This document shows positions 34,403 to 43,288 of a stretch of DNA of 64,000 bases, piece by piece (the first letter of the stretch is position 1; each line of letters opens with the position of its first letter). A program made the translations under genes and the position numbers. This stretch comes from Glycomyces amatae (GTDB lineage Bacteria > Actinomycetota > Actinomycetes > Mycobacteriales > Micromonosporaceae). A model generated the notes under the pieces. That model ran no database searches and was not told the origin of the DNA. It saw only the letters and a program-made list of their open reading frames with translations. The stretch covers positions 310,001 to 374,000 of the forward strand of contig NZ_JAJLQZ010000004.1 in the NCBI RefSeq assembly GCF_020991375.1, in the 5' to 3' direction.

Positions 34403-35943
34403 GCGTCCACCGCCGGCCGGCCGATGAGCCCCTCGTAGACGCCGGCGAGGACCTCGGACTGGCGCCGCCAGGTCCACGCGTCCAGGGGCACCCGGTCGCG
34501 GTAGGCCGCGCGGTAGCGCTCGGGCTCGGCGAGGACCTGCTTGACGGCGCGGACGAAGTCCTCGGTGTCCTCGGCGCGGAACACCTCGCCCTGGCCGGTG
34601 CGGCGGACCTCGGCGGCGATGGTCTTCACGTCGGAGACGACCATCGGCAGCCGCGCGTGCGAGTAGTCGAAGAACTTGGTGTTGAGGGAGATCTCGTGGT
34701 TCTGGTGGTGGTGGTTCGGGCTCACGCCGATGTCGGCCGCCGACACGAACTCGACCACCTGGTGGTGCGGCACGTGCGGCAGGATGTGGACCCGGTCGGC
34801 GACGCCGAGCTCCTCGGCGCGGGCGGCCATGTCGCGCACGTACTGCCACTGGGGCTTCGAGACCACCAGGGCCGCGTGCACGTCCGGGAGCGCCGGGAGC
34901 GCCTCGACCATGATGTGGATGCCGCGCTGGACCAGCGGGACGCCGCTGTAGACCATCAGCGGCGTGTCCTTCTCGACGCCGCACTGCTCCCGCAGGTCCG
35001 GGACCGGCTCGTCGTCCTCGCCGCCGCGCTCGTCCAGGTCGGGGGTGTTCATGACGACCGCGGGCCGCTCGGTCAGGCCGTGCTCCTCGACCAGCAGGTC
35101 GGCCAGGGGCTCGGAGACGGTGACGACGGCGTCGGCGTACGGGGCGTACTCGCGCTCGTGGGCGAGCTGCGCGGCGTGCCACCACGGGTGGGGCTTCCAC
35201 GGTTTCATGCCGGGCAGGAACTCGTGGGCGTCCCACACGAGCTTGACGTCGCGTCCGGCCGCGCGGGCGCGGCTCTTCGCGCGGGCGCCGACGCCGAGCA
35301 TCTGGAAGTCGTTCGCGTGGATGAGGTCGGGCTCGATCCGGTCGATGACCGGGCCGAACGCCAGCTCCAGCTCCCACAGGGCCGGGTCGAGCCGGCGCCA
35401 GGCGCGGTCGCCGAGCAGCGCCTTCCAGAACCGGAAGGCGAGGCGGTCCACGGGCGCGGCGGCGCCGGCGCGCGCCTCGCGCACGCGGCGGCTCGCGCGG
35501 ACGCGCGCCCGGGTCCACAGCGCCGCGGCCCCCGCGGCCGCGGTCGCGGCGGCGAGCGCGGCCCGGGGCAGGGCCGTCGCCGCGGCCCCGCGCCGCCGGG
35601 TCTCGGCCGCCAGGCGCGCCCTGGCGTCCGCGATGTCGGCGCGGCGGGCGGAGACCTGCCGGCGCCGGTACTCCTCCAGCGGGCCGGGCGGGTACGCGAG
35701 AGGGCTGCGCAGCCAGGCGCGGCGCACCTCGTGGCGGCGCCGGTCGAAGGCCCTTCCCGTGGGCACCAGGCGGACCGCGGCGCCACCGAGCTCCCACTCC
35801 CGGACGCGCTTGCCGTCGGTGCGGCCCAGCAGGGTCACCTCCCATCCCGCCGCGGCGGCGGAAGCGGCCTCCTTCTGCACGCGCGAGTCGCCGACGACGC
35901 CGTTCTGCACCAGCATCACGATGCGCCCCGGGGGGTTGCCCAT
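34399..35943 (-). CDS. Glycosyltransferase, GT4 family, with Ala/Arg-rich insertion
   Basis: A 514-residue GT-B enzyme, first in the operon. After the N-terminal Rossmann start (IVMLVQNGVVGDSRVQKEA) there is an unusual Ala/Arg-rich helical insertion at about residues 85-170, before DLIHANDFQMLG. The donor half contains MVYSGVPLVQRGI and NTKFFDYSHARLPMVVSD. The insertion could form a coiled coil or membrane-surface helix. The 222-bp divergent spacer (35944-36165) with the wbpD-like gene is the likely promoter region. Confidence 0.85.
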   Translation of the reverse strand: MGNPPGRIVMLVQNGVVGDSRVQKEAASAAAAGWEVTLLGRTDGKRVREWELGGAAVRLVPTGRAFDRRRHEVRRAWLRSPLAYPPGPLEEYRRRQVSARRADIADARARLAAETRRRGAAATALPRAALAAATAAAGAAALWTRARVRASRRVREARAGAAAPVDRLAFRFWKALLGDRAWRRLDPALWELELAFGPVIDRIEPDLIHANDFQMLGVGARAKSRARAAGRDVKLVWDAHEFLPGMKPWKPHPWWHAAQLAHEREYAPYADAVVTVSEPLADLLVEEHGLTERPAVVMNTPDLDERGGEDDEPVPDLREQCGVEKDTPLMVYSGVPLVQRGIHIMVEALPALPDVHAALVVSKPQWQYVRDMAARAEELGVADRVHILPHVPHHQVVEFVSAADIGVSPNHHHQNHEISLNTKFFDYSHARLPMVVSDVKTIAAEVRRTGQGEVFRAEDTEDFVRAVKQVLAEPERYRAAYRDRVPLDAWTWRRQSEVLAGVYEGLIGRPAVDA

Positions 35944-36165
35944 GGTTCCTCCGAATATCGCGATCGGCCGCGTCCCGGCCGCCGTTCAACGCCATATCGT
36001 ACGAGACGGCATCGTTCACATACCGTTCTCTCGCAGTTTCCTTCGCGTACGGAACCGGGCCGAAAGGAATTCGCTTCGATCCGTTGTGGTCGATGCGGCG
36101 ACGGCAGTCCGCGATGCCGCGGGCGCGCCCGCGCCGGCTCCCGTCGAATGAGTTGAAAGCAGCGA

Positions 36166-36774
36166 ATGGGTTACAGGATTCAGGAATCCGCTCAGGTGCA
36201 CGAGACCGCGAGCATCGGCGACCACTCCTCCATATGGGACCTCGCGCAGGTGCGCGAGGGCGCGGTCCTGGGCGACCACTGCACGGTCGGCCGGGGCGCG
36301 TACATCGGCACCGGCGTCCGCGTCGGGGCCAACGTCAAGATCCAGAACTACGCCCTGGTGTACGAGCCGGCGCGCCTGGCCGACGGCGTGTTCGTCGGCC
36401 CCGCGGTCGTGTTCACCAACGACCACCGCCCGCGCTCGGTCGGCCCCGACGGGACCCTCAAGGGGGCGGCGGACTGGGAGCCCGTCGGCGTCGACGTCGC
36501 CGAGGGCGCCTCCATCGGCGCCCGCGCGGTCTGCGTCGCGCCCGTGCGCATCGGACGCTGGGCCATGGTCGCCGCCGGGGCCGTGGTCACCCGGGACGTG
36601 CCCGACTTCGCGCTCGTCATGGGCGTGCCCGCCGAGCGGGCGGGGTGGGTCGGGCGCACCGGCTCGCGCCTGGAGGCCGACGGGGACCGCCGGTGGCGCT
36701 GCCCCGACACCGGGGCGCGCTTCGCCGAACGCGACGGGGCCCTGGTCGAGATCGAAGCGGAGGAGGCGGCATGA
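36166..36774 (+). CDS. wbpD: WbpD-like UDP-3-amino-GlcNAcA N-acetyltransferase
   Basis: A 202-residue left-handed beta-helix acyltransferase with hexapeptide repeats (ASIGDHSSIWDLAQVREGAVLGDHCTVG, VRVGANVKIQ). FTNDHRPRS is characteristic of the WbpD/WlbB group that acetylates the 3-amino group of UDP-GlcNAc3NA. The usual length is near 190; a C-terminal extension of about 35 residues resembles a small CP-containing tail. The stop overlaps the start of the epimerase gene (ATGA). With the neighbouring genes it completes the UDP-ManNAc3NAcA route. Confidence 0.85.
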   Translation: MGYRIQESAQVHETASIGDHSSIWDLAQVREGAVLGDHCTVGRGAYIGTGVRVGANVKIQNYALVYEPARLADGVFVGPAVVFTNDHRPRSVGPDGTLKGAADWEPVGVDVAEGASIGARAVCVAPVRIGRWAMVAAGAVVTRDVPDFALVMGVPAERAGWVGRTGSRLEADGDRRWRCPDTGARFAERDGALVEIEAEEAA

Positions 36775-37859
36775 AGGTCGTCAGCATCGTCGGCGCCCGA
36801 CCGCAGCTGGTCAAGCTCGGGGCGGTCGCGGCGGCGTTCGAGGGCACCGGGCACGAGCACCGCGTGGTCCACACCGGCCAGCACTACGACCCCGAGCTGT
36901 CCGACGTGTTCTTCAGCGAGTTCGGCATCCCCGACCCGGACTTCCACCTCGGCATCGGGTCGGGCACCCACGGCGCCCAGACCGGGGCGATGCTCGCCGC
37001 GATCGACCCGATCCTCGACGCCGAGCGCCCCGACTGGGTCCTCGTCTACGGCGACACCAACTCCACGATCGCCGGGGCCCTCTCGGCGGTCAAGCAGCAC
37101 CTGCCGGTCGCGCACCTGGAGGCGGGCCTGCGCTCGTTCAACCGGCGCATGCCCGAGGAGCACAACCGCGTGCTCACCGACCACTGCGCCGACCTGCTGC
37201 TGGCCCCCACCGAGGAGGCCGTGCGGCACCTGGCGGACGAGGGCCTGGCCGACCGGGCCGTGAACGTCGGCGACGTCATGGTCGACGTCTGCTTCCGGAC
37301 CCGCGACGCCGTGCTGGCCGCGGGCGGGCGGCCGGACCTGCCCGAGGGGATCGACGCCGACGCGCCGTTCCTGGTCTCGACGCTGCACCGCGCCGAGAAC
37401 ACCGACGACCCCGAGCTGCTCGCCGCGCTCGTGGGCTCGCTGGCGGCACTGCCGGTCCCGGTGGTGCTGCTCGCGCACCCGCGCCTGCGCGCCAAGGCGG
37501 ACCAGTACGGGCTCAAGCTCACCCAGGGCTCGCTCACGGCGGTCGCGCCGCTGCCCTACCGCGGCCTCGTCGCGACCGTGCTCGCCTCCTCGGGCGTGGT
37601 CACCGACTCCGGCGGGCTCCAGAAGGAGGCCTACCTGCTCGGCCGCCCGTGCACCACGCTGCGCACCGAGACCGAGTGGGTCGAGACCCTCGACGGCGGC
37701 TGGAACCTCCTGGTGCCCCGCCCCGACCGGCTCGACGCGGCCGAGTGGCGCGCCGTCGCCGCCCGCCCCGCCCCGGCCGCCGCGCAGGGGACGCCGTACG
37801 GCGACGGCGCGGCGGGCCGCGCCGTCGTGGCGACGCTCGAACGGCACCTGCGCCGGTAG
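36771..37859 (+). CDS. wbpI: UDP-N-acetylglucosamine-type 2-epimerase (WbpI/WecB family)
   Basis: A 362-residue GT-B fold epimerase inverting C2 of a UDP-HexNAc. Motifs seen: GARPQLVKL, GDTNSTIAGA, HLEAGLRSFNRRMPEEHNR, and DSGGLQKEAYLLGRPCTT. WecB uses UDP-GlcNAc and WbpI the 2,3-diacetamido uronic acid; the coupled WbpD-like gene and nearby wbpA, wbpB and wbpE homologues favour the latter. It would give UDP-ManNAc3NAcA. The gene ends before a strong bidirectional terminator. Confidence 0.85.
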   Translation: MKVVSIVGARPQLVKLGAVAAAFEGTGHEHRVVHTGQHYDPELSDVFFSEFGIPDPDFHLGIGSGTHGAQTGAMLAAIDPILDAERPDWVLVYGDTNSTIAGALSAVKQHLPVAHLEAGLRSFNRRMPEEHNRVLTDHCADLLLAPTEEAVRHLADEGLADRAVNVGDVMVDVCFRTRDAVLAAGGRPDLPEGIDADAPFLVSTLHRAENTDDPELLAALVGSLAALPVPVVLLAHPRLRAKADQYGLKLTQGSLTAVAPLPYRGLVATVLASSGVVTDSGGLQKEAYLLGRPCTTLRTETEWVETLDGGWNLLVPRPDRLDAAEWRAVAARPAPAAAQGTPYGDGAAGRAVVATLERHLRR

Positions 37860-37899
37860 CGCGGCCCGGACCGGCCCCGCGGCGGCCGGTCCGGAACGT

Positions 37900-37933
37900 C
37901 GAGGGGGCCGGTGCGCGCGCACCGGCCCCCTCG
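37900..37933. terminator. Bidirectional terminator between convergent sugar-nucleotide genes
   Basis: A perfect 15-bp stem (37900-37914 / 37919-37933) with a GCGC loop separates the + strand wbpD-wbpI pair from the - strand wbpE-wbpB-wbpA genes. A second 9-bp stem lies at 37868-37876 / 37884-37892. Confidence 0.75.
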
Positions 37934-37962
37934 GCGTCGCCGCGCCCTCCCGTGGAAGGCCG

Positions 37963-39246
37963 TCAGCCGCCGAGGACGATGTGGCGCGTCCCCTGCCAGC
38001 GGGCCGGGTCGGTGACGCGCCGGCCGTCGAGGAGCACCTTCACACCGGGCAGGTCCCCGGGGGCGAGGCGGCGGTACTCGGCGTGGTCGGCCTGCACGAC
38101 CGCGGCGGTCGCGGACTCGCCGCGGTGGGCGGGCAGGCCCTCCTGCTCGAGTTCCTCGGCGGTGTACATGGGGTCGGCCACGTACGGCACCGCGCCCTTG
38201 TCCCGCAGGGACGCCACGAGCGGGAACACGCCGGAGAACGCGGTCTCCCTGACGCCGCCGCGGTAGGCGGCCCCGAGGACGAGCACGGCGGCGCCGGTCA
38301 GGTCCCCGTAGGCGGCCTCGAGCACGTCGACCGCGTAGGACGGCATCGCCCGGTTCGCGTCGCGGGCGGCCCGGACCACCGTGGCCTCGGGGTCGTTCCA
38401 CAGGTACATCTGCGGGTAGATCGGGATGCAGTGCCCGCCGACGGCGATGCCGGGCCGGTGGAGGTGGCTGTAGGGCTGGGAGTTGCAGGCCTCGATGACC
38501 TTCATGACGTCCAGGCCCCGCTTGTCGGCGAAGCGCGCGAACTGGTTCGCCAGCCCGATGTTGACGTCCCGGTAGGTCGTCTCGGCGAGCTTCGCCATCT
38601 CGGAGGCCTCCGAGGAGCCCAGGTCCCACACGCCGTTGGGCCGGGGCAGGTCCTCGCGCTCGTCGAAGTCGAGCACGGCCTCGTAGAACGCGGTGCCGGC
38701 CTTCGCGGAGGCGTCGTCGATCCCGCCCACGAGCTTGGGGTAGCGGCGCAGGTCCGCGAAGACCCGCCCGGTCAGGACCCGCTCGGGGCTGAACACCAGG
38801 TGGAAGTCCTTGCCGGCCTTGAGGTCCGATCCGGCCTCGAGCATCGGGGCCCAGCGCTCCCGGGTGGTGCCCACCGGGAGCGTCGTCTCGTAGGAGACGA
38901 GCGTGCCGGGCCGCAGGCCCTCGGCGACGGCCCGCGTGGCGGCGTCCATCCACCCGAAGTCCGGGACGCCCCCGGCGTCCACGAAGAGGGGGACGACGAT
39001 GACGACGGCCTCGGACTCGGCGACCGCGGCGGCGGTGTCGGCGGTGGCGCTCAGCCTCCCGGCGGCGACGGCCTCCGCGAGCCGCTCGCCGAGCAGGTGC
39101 TCGCCCGGGAACGGCTCCTCGCCGGCGTTCACCAGCTCCACGGTGCGGGCGTTGACGTCGGCGCCGATGACGCGGTGGCCCTTGGACGCGAACTGGACCG
39201 CCAGCGGCAGCCCGATCTTGCCCAGGGCGACGACACAGATGTTCAC
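37963..39246 (-). CDS. wbpA: UDP-GlcNAc 6-dehydrogenase (WbpA-like nucleotide-sugar dehydrogenase)
   Basis: A 427-residue NAD-dependent dehydrogenase that oxidises C6 of a UDP-HexNAc to the uronic acid in two steps. The dinucleotide loop reads VVALGKIGLPLA, and the catalytic Cys lies in VGGHCIPIYP. The central helix contains SEASEMAKLAETTYRDVNI. It is the last gene of the run 41397 to 37963. Family members also make UDP-ManNAcA; the presence of wbpB/E/D homologues points to UDP-GlcNAcA as the product. Confidence 0.88.
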   Translation of the reverse strand: MNICVVALGKIGLPLAVQFASKGHRVIGADVNARTVELVNAGEEPFPGEHLLGERLAEAVAAGRLSATADTAAAVAESEAVVIVVPLFVDAGGVPDFGWMDAATRAVAEGLRPGTLVSYETTLPVGTTRERWAPMLEAGSDLKAGKDFHLVFSPERVLTGRVFADLRRYPKLVGGIDDASAKAGTAFYEAVLDFDEREDLPRPNGVWDLGSSEASEMAKLAETTYRDVNIGLANQFARFADKRGLDVMKVIEACNSQPYSHLHRPGIAVGGHCIPIYPQMYLWNDPEATVVRAARDANRAMPSYAVDVLEAAYGDLTGAAVLVLGAAYRGGVRETAFSGVFPLVASLRDKGAVPYVADPMYTAEELEQEGLPAHRGESATAAVVQADHAEYRRLAPGDLPGVKVLLDGRRVTDPARWQGTRHIVLGG

Positions 39247-39280
39247 AGGATGGATCTCCTCGGTTCGGGTTGCGGCCGCT

Positions 39281-40297
39281 TCACGATCGGGCGGGGACGG
39301 CGTCGGCGAGCACGACCGTGCGGCCCAGCTCGGCCGAGCGGAGCATCTGCTCGGACACCTCGACGGTGGCCAGGCCCTGGCGCAGGTCGACGATGTCGGC
39401 CTCCCGTTCGAGCACCGCGTCGCGGAAGTGCTCGTGCTCGACCAGGAGAGGCTCGCGCTTGCGGATGGCGTACCGGACCATGTCCCCTTCGGACACGCCG
39501 CGGAAGGCGCGCAGCGCCTCCCACTCGGTGTTCTCGACCCCGTTGGCGTAGAACGTGAGGTCGGCGGTGAGCGTGTCGGCCACGAAGCAGCCGCGGTCGC
39601 CGGTGACGACGGCGGTGCGCTCCTTGAAGGGGCTCAGCCAGTTCACCGAGTGGTTCGCGACGGCCCCGCCCGAGAGCTGGCCGACCGCCGAGACCAGGTC
39701 CTCGTGCTCGCGGCCCGAGCGCGAGACCGTCTGGGCGCTGACGGTCCGGTACGACTGGCCGGTGACGAAGCTGGTGAGGTCGATGTCGTGGGTGGCGAGG
39801 TCCTTGACGACCCCGACGTCGGCGATGCGGTGCGGGAAGGGGCCCTGGCGCCTCGTCACCACCTGGAGGACCTCCCCCAGCTCGCCGGCCTCGAGCCGCG
39901 CGCGCAGGGACAGGACGGCCGGGTTGTACCGCTCGATGTGGCCCACGCCCGCGACGAGGCCACGCGACGCGAAGGCGGCGGCGAGGGCGGCGGCGGCCTC
40001 GGCGGTGTGCGCCAGGGGCTTCTCGATGAGCGCGTGGACCCCGGCCTCGGCCAGCGCGAGCCCCACCTGCTCGTGGTAGGCGGTGGGGCAGGCGACCACG
40101 GCGTAGTCGAGGCCGAGCGCGATGAGGTCGGTGACGTCGCCGACGAGGGGGGCTCCGCCGGGGACGGCGTCGGCGTCGGCCACCAGGTCTGCGACGCCGA
40201 CCAGGTCGACGCCGCCGAGGGCGTGGAGGACGCGGGCGTGGTTGCGGCCCATGGCGCCGAGGCCCACGAGGCCGGCGCGGAGGCGTTCGGTGCTCAC
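39281..40297 (-). CDS. wbpB: Gfo/Idh/MocA-family oxidoreductase (WbpB-like 3-dehydrogenase)
   Basis: A 338-residue NAD(P)-dependent oxidoreductase with the loop GLVGLGAMGRNHARVL and the EKPLAHT lysine motif. By pathway comparison it oxidises C3 of UDP-GlcNAcA so that the aminotransferase next door can act. HIERYNP and DLATHDID are typical of this sugar-nucleotide subgroup. GTG 40297 overlaps the aminotransferase stop (GTGA). Confidence 0.85.
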   Translation of the reverse strand: MSTERLRAGLVGLGAMGRNHARVLHALGGVDLVGVADLVADADAVPGGAPLVGDVTDLIALGLDYAVVACPTAYHEQVGLALAEAGVHALIEKPLAHTAEAAAALAAAFASRGLVAGVGHIERYNPAVLSLRARLEAGELGEVLQVVTRRQGPFPHRIADVGVVKDLATHDIDLTSFVTGQSYRTVSAQTVSRSGREHEDLVSAVGQLSGGAVANHSVNWLSPFKERTAVVTGDRGCFVADTLTADLTFYANGVENTEWEALRAFRGVSEGDMVRYAIRKREPLLVEHEHFRDAVLEREADIVDLRQGLATVEVSEQMLRSAELGRTVVLADAVPARS

Positions 40298-41397
40298 AGC
40301 CGCCCCTCCAGCCCGGTCACGGCCTCGACGATCCGGTCGAGGTCGTCGCCCGTCAGCGACGGGTGGACGGGCACGGACAGGACCTCGGCCGCCGCCCGGT
40401 CGGTCTCGGGGAGGTCGGCGCCGCCGGCCGCGTAGGGGGCGAGCCGGTGGATGGGGGTCGGGTAGTAGACGGCGCTGCCGACGCCGGCCTCGCGCAGGAG
40501 CTCCTGCGCCCGGTCGCGTCCCGAGTGGACGCGGATCGTGTACTGGTGGTAGACGTGCCGGACTCCCGCGGCCACCGGCGGCGCGGTGACGGCCGCGGCG
40601 TCCGCGAACGCGCTGTCGAAGCGGGCCGCGGCGGCGCGGCGGGCCTCGGTCCACTCCTCCAGGCGGGTCAGCTGGACCCGGCCGATGGCCGCGGCCACGT
40701 CGGTCATGCGCATGTTGGCGCCGACGATCTCGTTCGCGTAGCGCTGCTCCATGCCCTGGTTGCGCAGCAGGCGCAGGGTGCGGGCGAGCCGGGCGTCGTC
40801 GGTGGAGACCATGCCGCCCTCGAGGGCGTGCATGTTCTTGGTCGGGTAGAAGCTGAAGGCGCCGGCCGCGCCGAAGGAGCCGACGGGCTTCCCGTCGATC
40901 TGGGCGCCGTGGGCCTGGCAGGCGTCCTCGAGGACCGCCAGCGAGTGGCGCTCGGCCAGCGCGGTGAGGCGGGCCATGTCGGCGGGGTGGCCGTACAGGT
41001 GGACCGGCATGATCGCGGCGGTCCGGGGGCCGATGAGCGCGGCGACCGAGTCGGGGTCGATGCAGAAGGAGTCGGGCTCGATGTCGGCGAAGACCGGGTC
41101 GGCGCCGACGAGGCGGACCGCGTTGGCGCTCGCGGCGAAGGAGAAGGAGGGCACGACGACCTCGTCGCCGGGGCCGACGCCCATGGCCGTGAGGGCCAGC
41201 TGGAGGGCGGAGGTGCCGGAGTTCACGGCGACGCAGTGCGCGGTCGCGGCGACCTTCGCGAACGCGTCCTCGAACGCGGCCACCTCCGGTCCCTGGACCA
41301 CCATGCCGCTGCGCAGGACCGCGACCGCCGCTTCGATCTCGTCCTCGCCGATGTGCGGCTTCGCCGCGGGGATGAACTCTCGGGTTGGTTGTGGCAT
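40294..41397 (-). CDS. wbpE: DegT/DnrJ/EryC1 sugar aminotransferase (WbpE-like)
   Basis: A 367-residue fold-type I PLP aminotransferase. The PLP-binding Lys is in SFYPTKNM, preceded by EDACQAHGA. NSGTSALQLAL binds the cofactor phosphate. It would aminate the 3-keto UDP-GlcNAcA made by the WbpB-like enzyme. It is first in the three-gene run; the 120-bp spacer 41398-41517 separates it from a convergent-independent gene on the same strand. Confidence 0.86.
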   Translation of the reverse strand: MPQPTREFIPAAKPHIGEDEIEAAVAVLRSGMVVQGPEVAAFEDAFAKVAATAHCVAVNSGTSALQLALTAMGVGPGDEVVVPSFSFAASANAVRLVGADPVFADIEPDSFCIDPDSVAALIGPRTAAIMPVHLYGHPADMARLTALAERHSLAVLEDACQAHGAQIDGKPVGSFGAAGAFSFYPTKNMHALEGGMVSTDDARLARTLRLLRNQGMEQRYANEIVGANMRMTDVAAAIGRVQLTRLEEWTEARRAAAARFDSAFADAAAVTAPPVAAGVRHVYHQYTIRVHSGRDRAQELLREAGVGSAVYYPTPIHRLAPYAAGGADLPETDRAAAEVLSVPVHPSLTGDDLDRIVEAVTGLEGRL

Positions 41398-41517
41398 GCG
41401 TCCTCGCTTGCTGTACTCGGATCACTCGGTGGCGACGCGGCCGGGGCCGTATCGGTGACCAGTAATCTTCAGCAAACGGGCGTGAATACCGAGCGAACGC
41501 GAACCGAAGTGTCGGTG

Positions 41518-42318
41518 TCAGTTCGGGGTGGAGCCGCCGAGCGCGTCCCGGGCGAACTTCAGGGATTCGTACAGGTCGTCGGCCCGCCTGGTGCGGTTGC
41601 CGCTCTTGCGGGTCGAGACCTCGAGGGTGATGGACCCCTCCCAGCCGGAGGCGCCGAGCGAGCCGAGCAGCTCGGCGCACGGCTGCGTGCCGCGGCCGGG
41701 GACGAGGTGCTGGTCGGAGCCGGGCTCGGTGCCGTCGCACAGGTGGATGTGGCGCAGGCCGTCGCCCATGCGCTCGGCCATGGCGAGCGCGTCGGCGCCG
41801 GAGGCGGCGCAGTGCGACAGGTCGAGGGTGTAGGCGTCGTAGCCGTGGCGGGTGGGGTCCCAGTGGGGGCGGTAGGGCACGAGGTTGCGCCTGCCGACCT
41901 TGAGCGGGAACATGTTCTCCACGGCGATGGTGACCTCGGGGTAGCGGGCCTTGAGCCCGTCGAGGACGGTGGAGAACTTCGCCGCGTAGTCGCGCTGCCA
42001 GGAGAACGGCGGGTGGATGACGACCGTGGGCGAGTCGAGGTACTGGGCGGCCTGGACCGAGCGGCGCAGGCGCGTCCACGGGTCGGCGCTCCACACCCGC
42101 TGGGTGACCAGGAGGCACGGGGCGTGGACGGCGCCGATCTTGACGCCGTAGTGCTTGGCGAGGCTGGCCGCCGCCGACGGGTCCTGGGAGACCCGGTCGG
42201 TGAAAACCATGAGTTCGACCCCGTCGTAGCCGAGCTCGGCGGCGAGTTCGAAGCCCACCGCGGTGGGCTCCGGGTAGACGGAGGTGGTCGACAGCAGAAC
42301 CGGGACGGACTGGGTCAC
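41518..42318 (-). CDS. Sugar phosphate isomerase/epimerase-like TIM-barrel protein
   Basis: A 266-residue AP-endonuclease-2/xylose-isomerase-like barrel protein. Metal-ligand positions are seen in AVENMFP, HIHLCDG and TLEVSTR, with HAPCLL on an early strand. Such proteins isomerise sugars or act in other metal-dependent reactions; the substrate is unknown. GTG 42318 (VTQSVPV) is used, although no strong ribosome-binding site is visible. It may share the surface-sugar role of its neighbours, but may equally be housekeeping. Confidence 0.7.
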   Translation of the reverse strand: MTQSVPVLLSTTSVYPEPTAVGFELAAELGYDGVELMVFTDRVSQDPSAAASLAKHYGVKIGAVHAPCLLVTQRVWSADPWTRLRRSVQAAQYLDSPTVVIHPPFSWQRDYAAKFSTVLDGLKARYPEVTIAVENMFPLKVGRRNLVPYRPHWDPTRHGYDAYTLDLSHCAASGADALAMAERMGDGLRHIHLCDGTEPGSDQHLVPGRGTQPCAELLGSLGASGWEGSITLEVSTRKSGNRTRRADDLYESLKFARDALGGSTPN

Positions 42319-42405
42319 GGGGACAAGGGTACGCCGTGCCGGTTCGGGGCCGGAGCGGTGCGGCGCGCACCGGTCCGGGAGCGGTGCGGCGGGTACCGTT
42401 GACGG

Positions 42406-43239
42406 ATGACCGACGAGGTGGCCGCGGGTTTCGACCGCGAGTGGGTGGAGTTCCTCGACCCGGCCGATCAGGACACGATGGTCCGGGCCGATCTGACGTG
42501 GCTCCTTTCGAGGTGGGGGTGCGTGTTCGGGAGGCACCCGAGCGAGGGCGGGTGCCCCGGGATCGAGGCGGACCGCCCGGCCGACGGGTGCTGCCTGCAC
42601 GGGGCGTTCTACACCGACGAGGCCGACATCGCGCGCACGAAGCGGATCGTCAAGAAGCTGACGCCCGAGACGTGGCAGCTGCACCGGCGGTGGAAGGACA
42701 CGATCGTCGACGACACCCTCGAGAACGACGAGGGCGAGGAGGAGCCGGCGAAGAAGACCGCGGTGGTCGACGGCGCGTGCGTCTTCCACAACCGGGAGGG
42801 CTTCCCGACCGGCTCGGGCTGCGCCCTGCACCAGCAGGCGATGCGCGACGGGGTCCACCCGATGGAGTACAAGCCCGAGGTGTGCTGGCAGCTGCCGGTC
42901 AAGCGCGACTTCAAGACCGAGCACCACGCCGACGGCACCAGCGTGGAGGTCACCCTCATCACCGAGTTCGACCGGGCCTCGTGGGGCCCGGGCGGGCACG
43001 ACTTCGACTGGTGGTGCACCGGCTCGCCGCTGGCGCACACCGCGGCCGAGCCGGTGTACCTGTCGTACGCGGTGGAGCTGACCGAGCTGCTCGGCGCGCC
43101 CGCGTACGAGAAGCTCGCGGACCTGTGCGCCGAGCGCGACCGGCGCGGCCTGGTCGCGCCGCACCCCGCGAGCGCTCGGGCACCGGAGCGCCTGCCGATA
43201 CCGCTGCGCCGGCGGGCGGGCGCGGCCCGCCCGAACTGA
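42406..43239 (+). CDS. Conserved Cys-rich protein of unknown function
   Basis: A 277-residue soluble protein with paired motifs: GCPGIEADRPADGCCLHGAF, then ACVFHNREGFPTGSGCALHQQA and KPEVCWQLP. Spaced Cys/His residues suggest metal or iron-sulfur binding, reminiscent of the DUF3109/YkgJ-like class, but I cannot name it securely. A highly acidic stretch (DEGEEE) lies near residue 105. It is alone on the + strand and convergent with the TagF-like gene. Confidence 0.65.
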   Translation: MTDEVAAGFDREWVEFLDPADQDTMVRADLTWLLSRWGCVFGRHPSEGGCPGIEADRPADGCCLHGAFYTDEADIARTKRIVKKLTPETWQLHRRWKDTIVDDTLENDEGEEEPAKKTAVVDGACVFHNREGFPTGSGCALHQQAMRDGVHPMEYKPEVCWQLPVKRDFKTEHHADGTSVEVTLITEFDRASWGPGGHDFDWWCTGSPLAHTAAEPVYLSYAVELTELLGAPAYEKLADLCAERDRRGLVAPHPASARAPERLPIPLRRRAGAARPN

Positions 43240-43246
43240 ACGCGCG

Positions 43247-43277
43247 CAGGGCCCCGGCGCGGCGCGCCGGGGCCCTG
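43247..43277. terminator. Bidirectional terminator
   Basis: A near-perfect 31-bp palindrome (arms 43247-43261 and 43263-43277) lies between the convergent Cys-rich gene and the TagF-like gene. Confidence 0.7.
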
Positions 43278-43288
43278 ACGGTGCGGTC

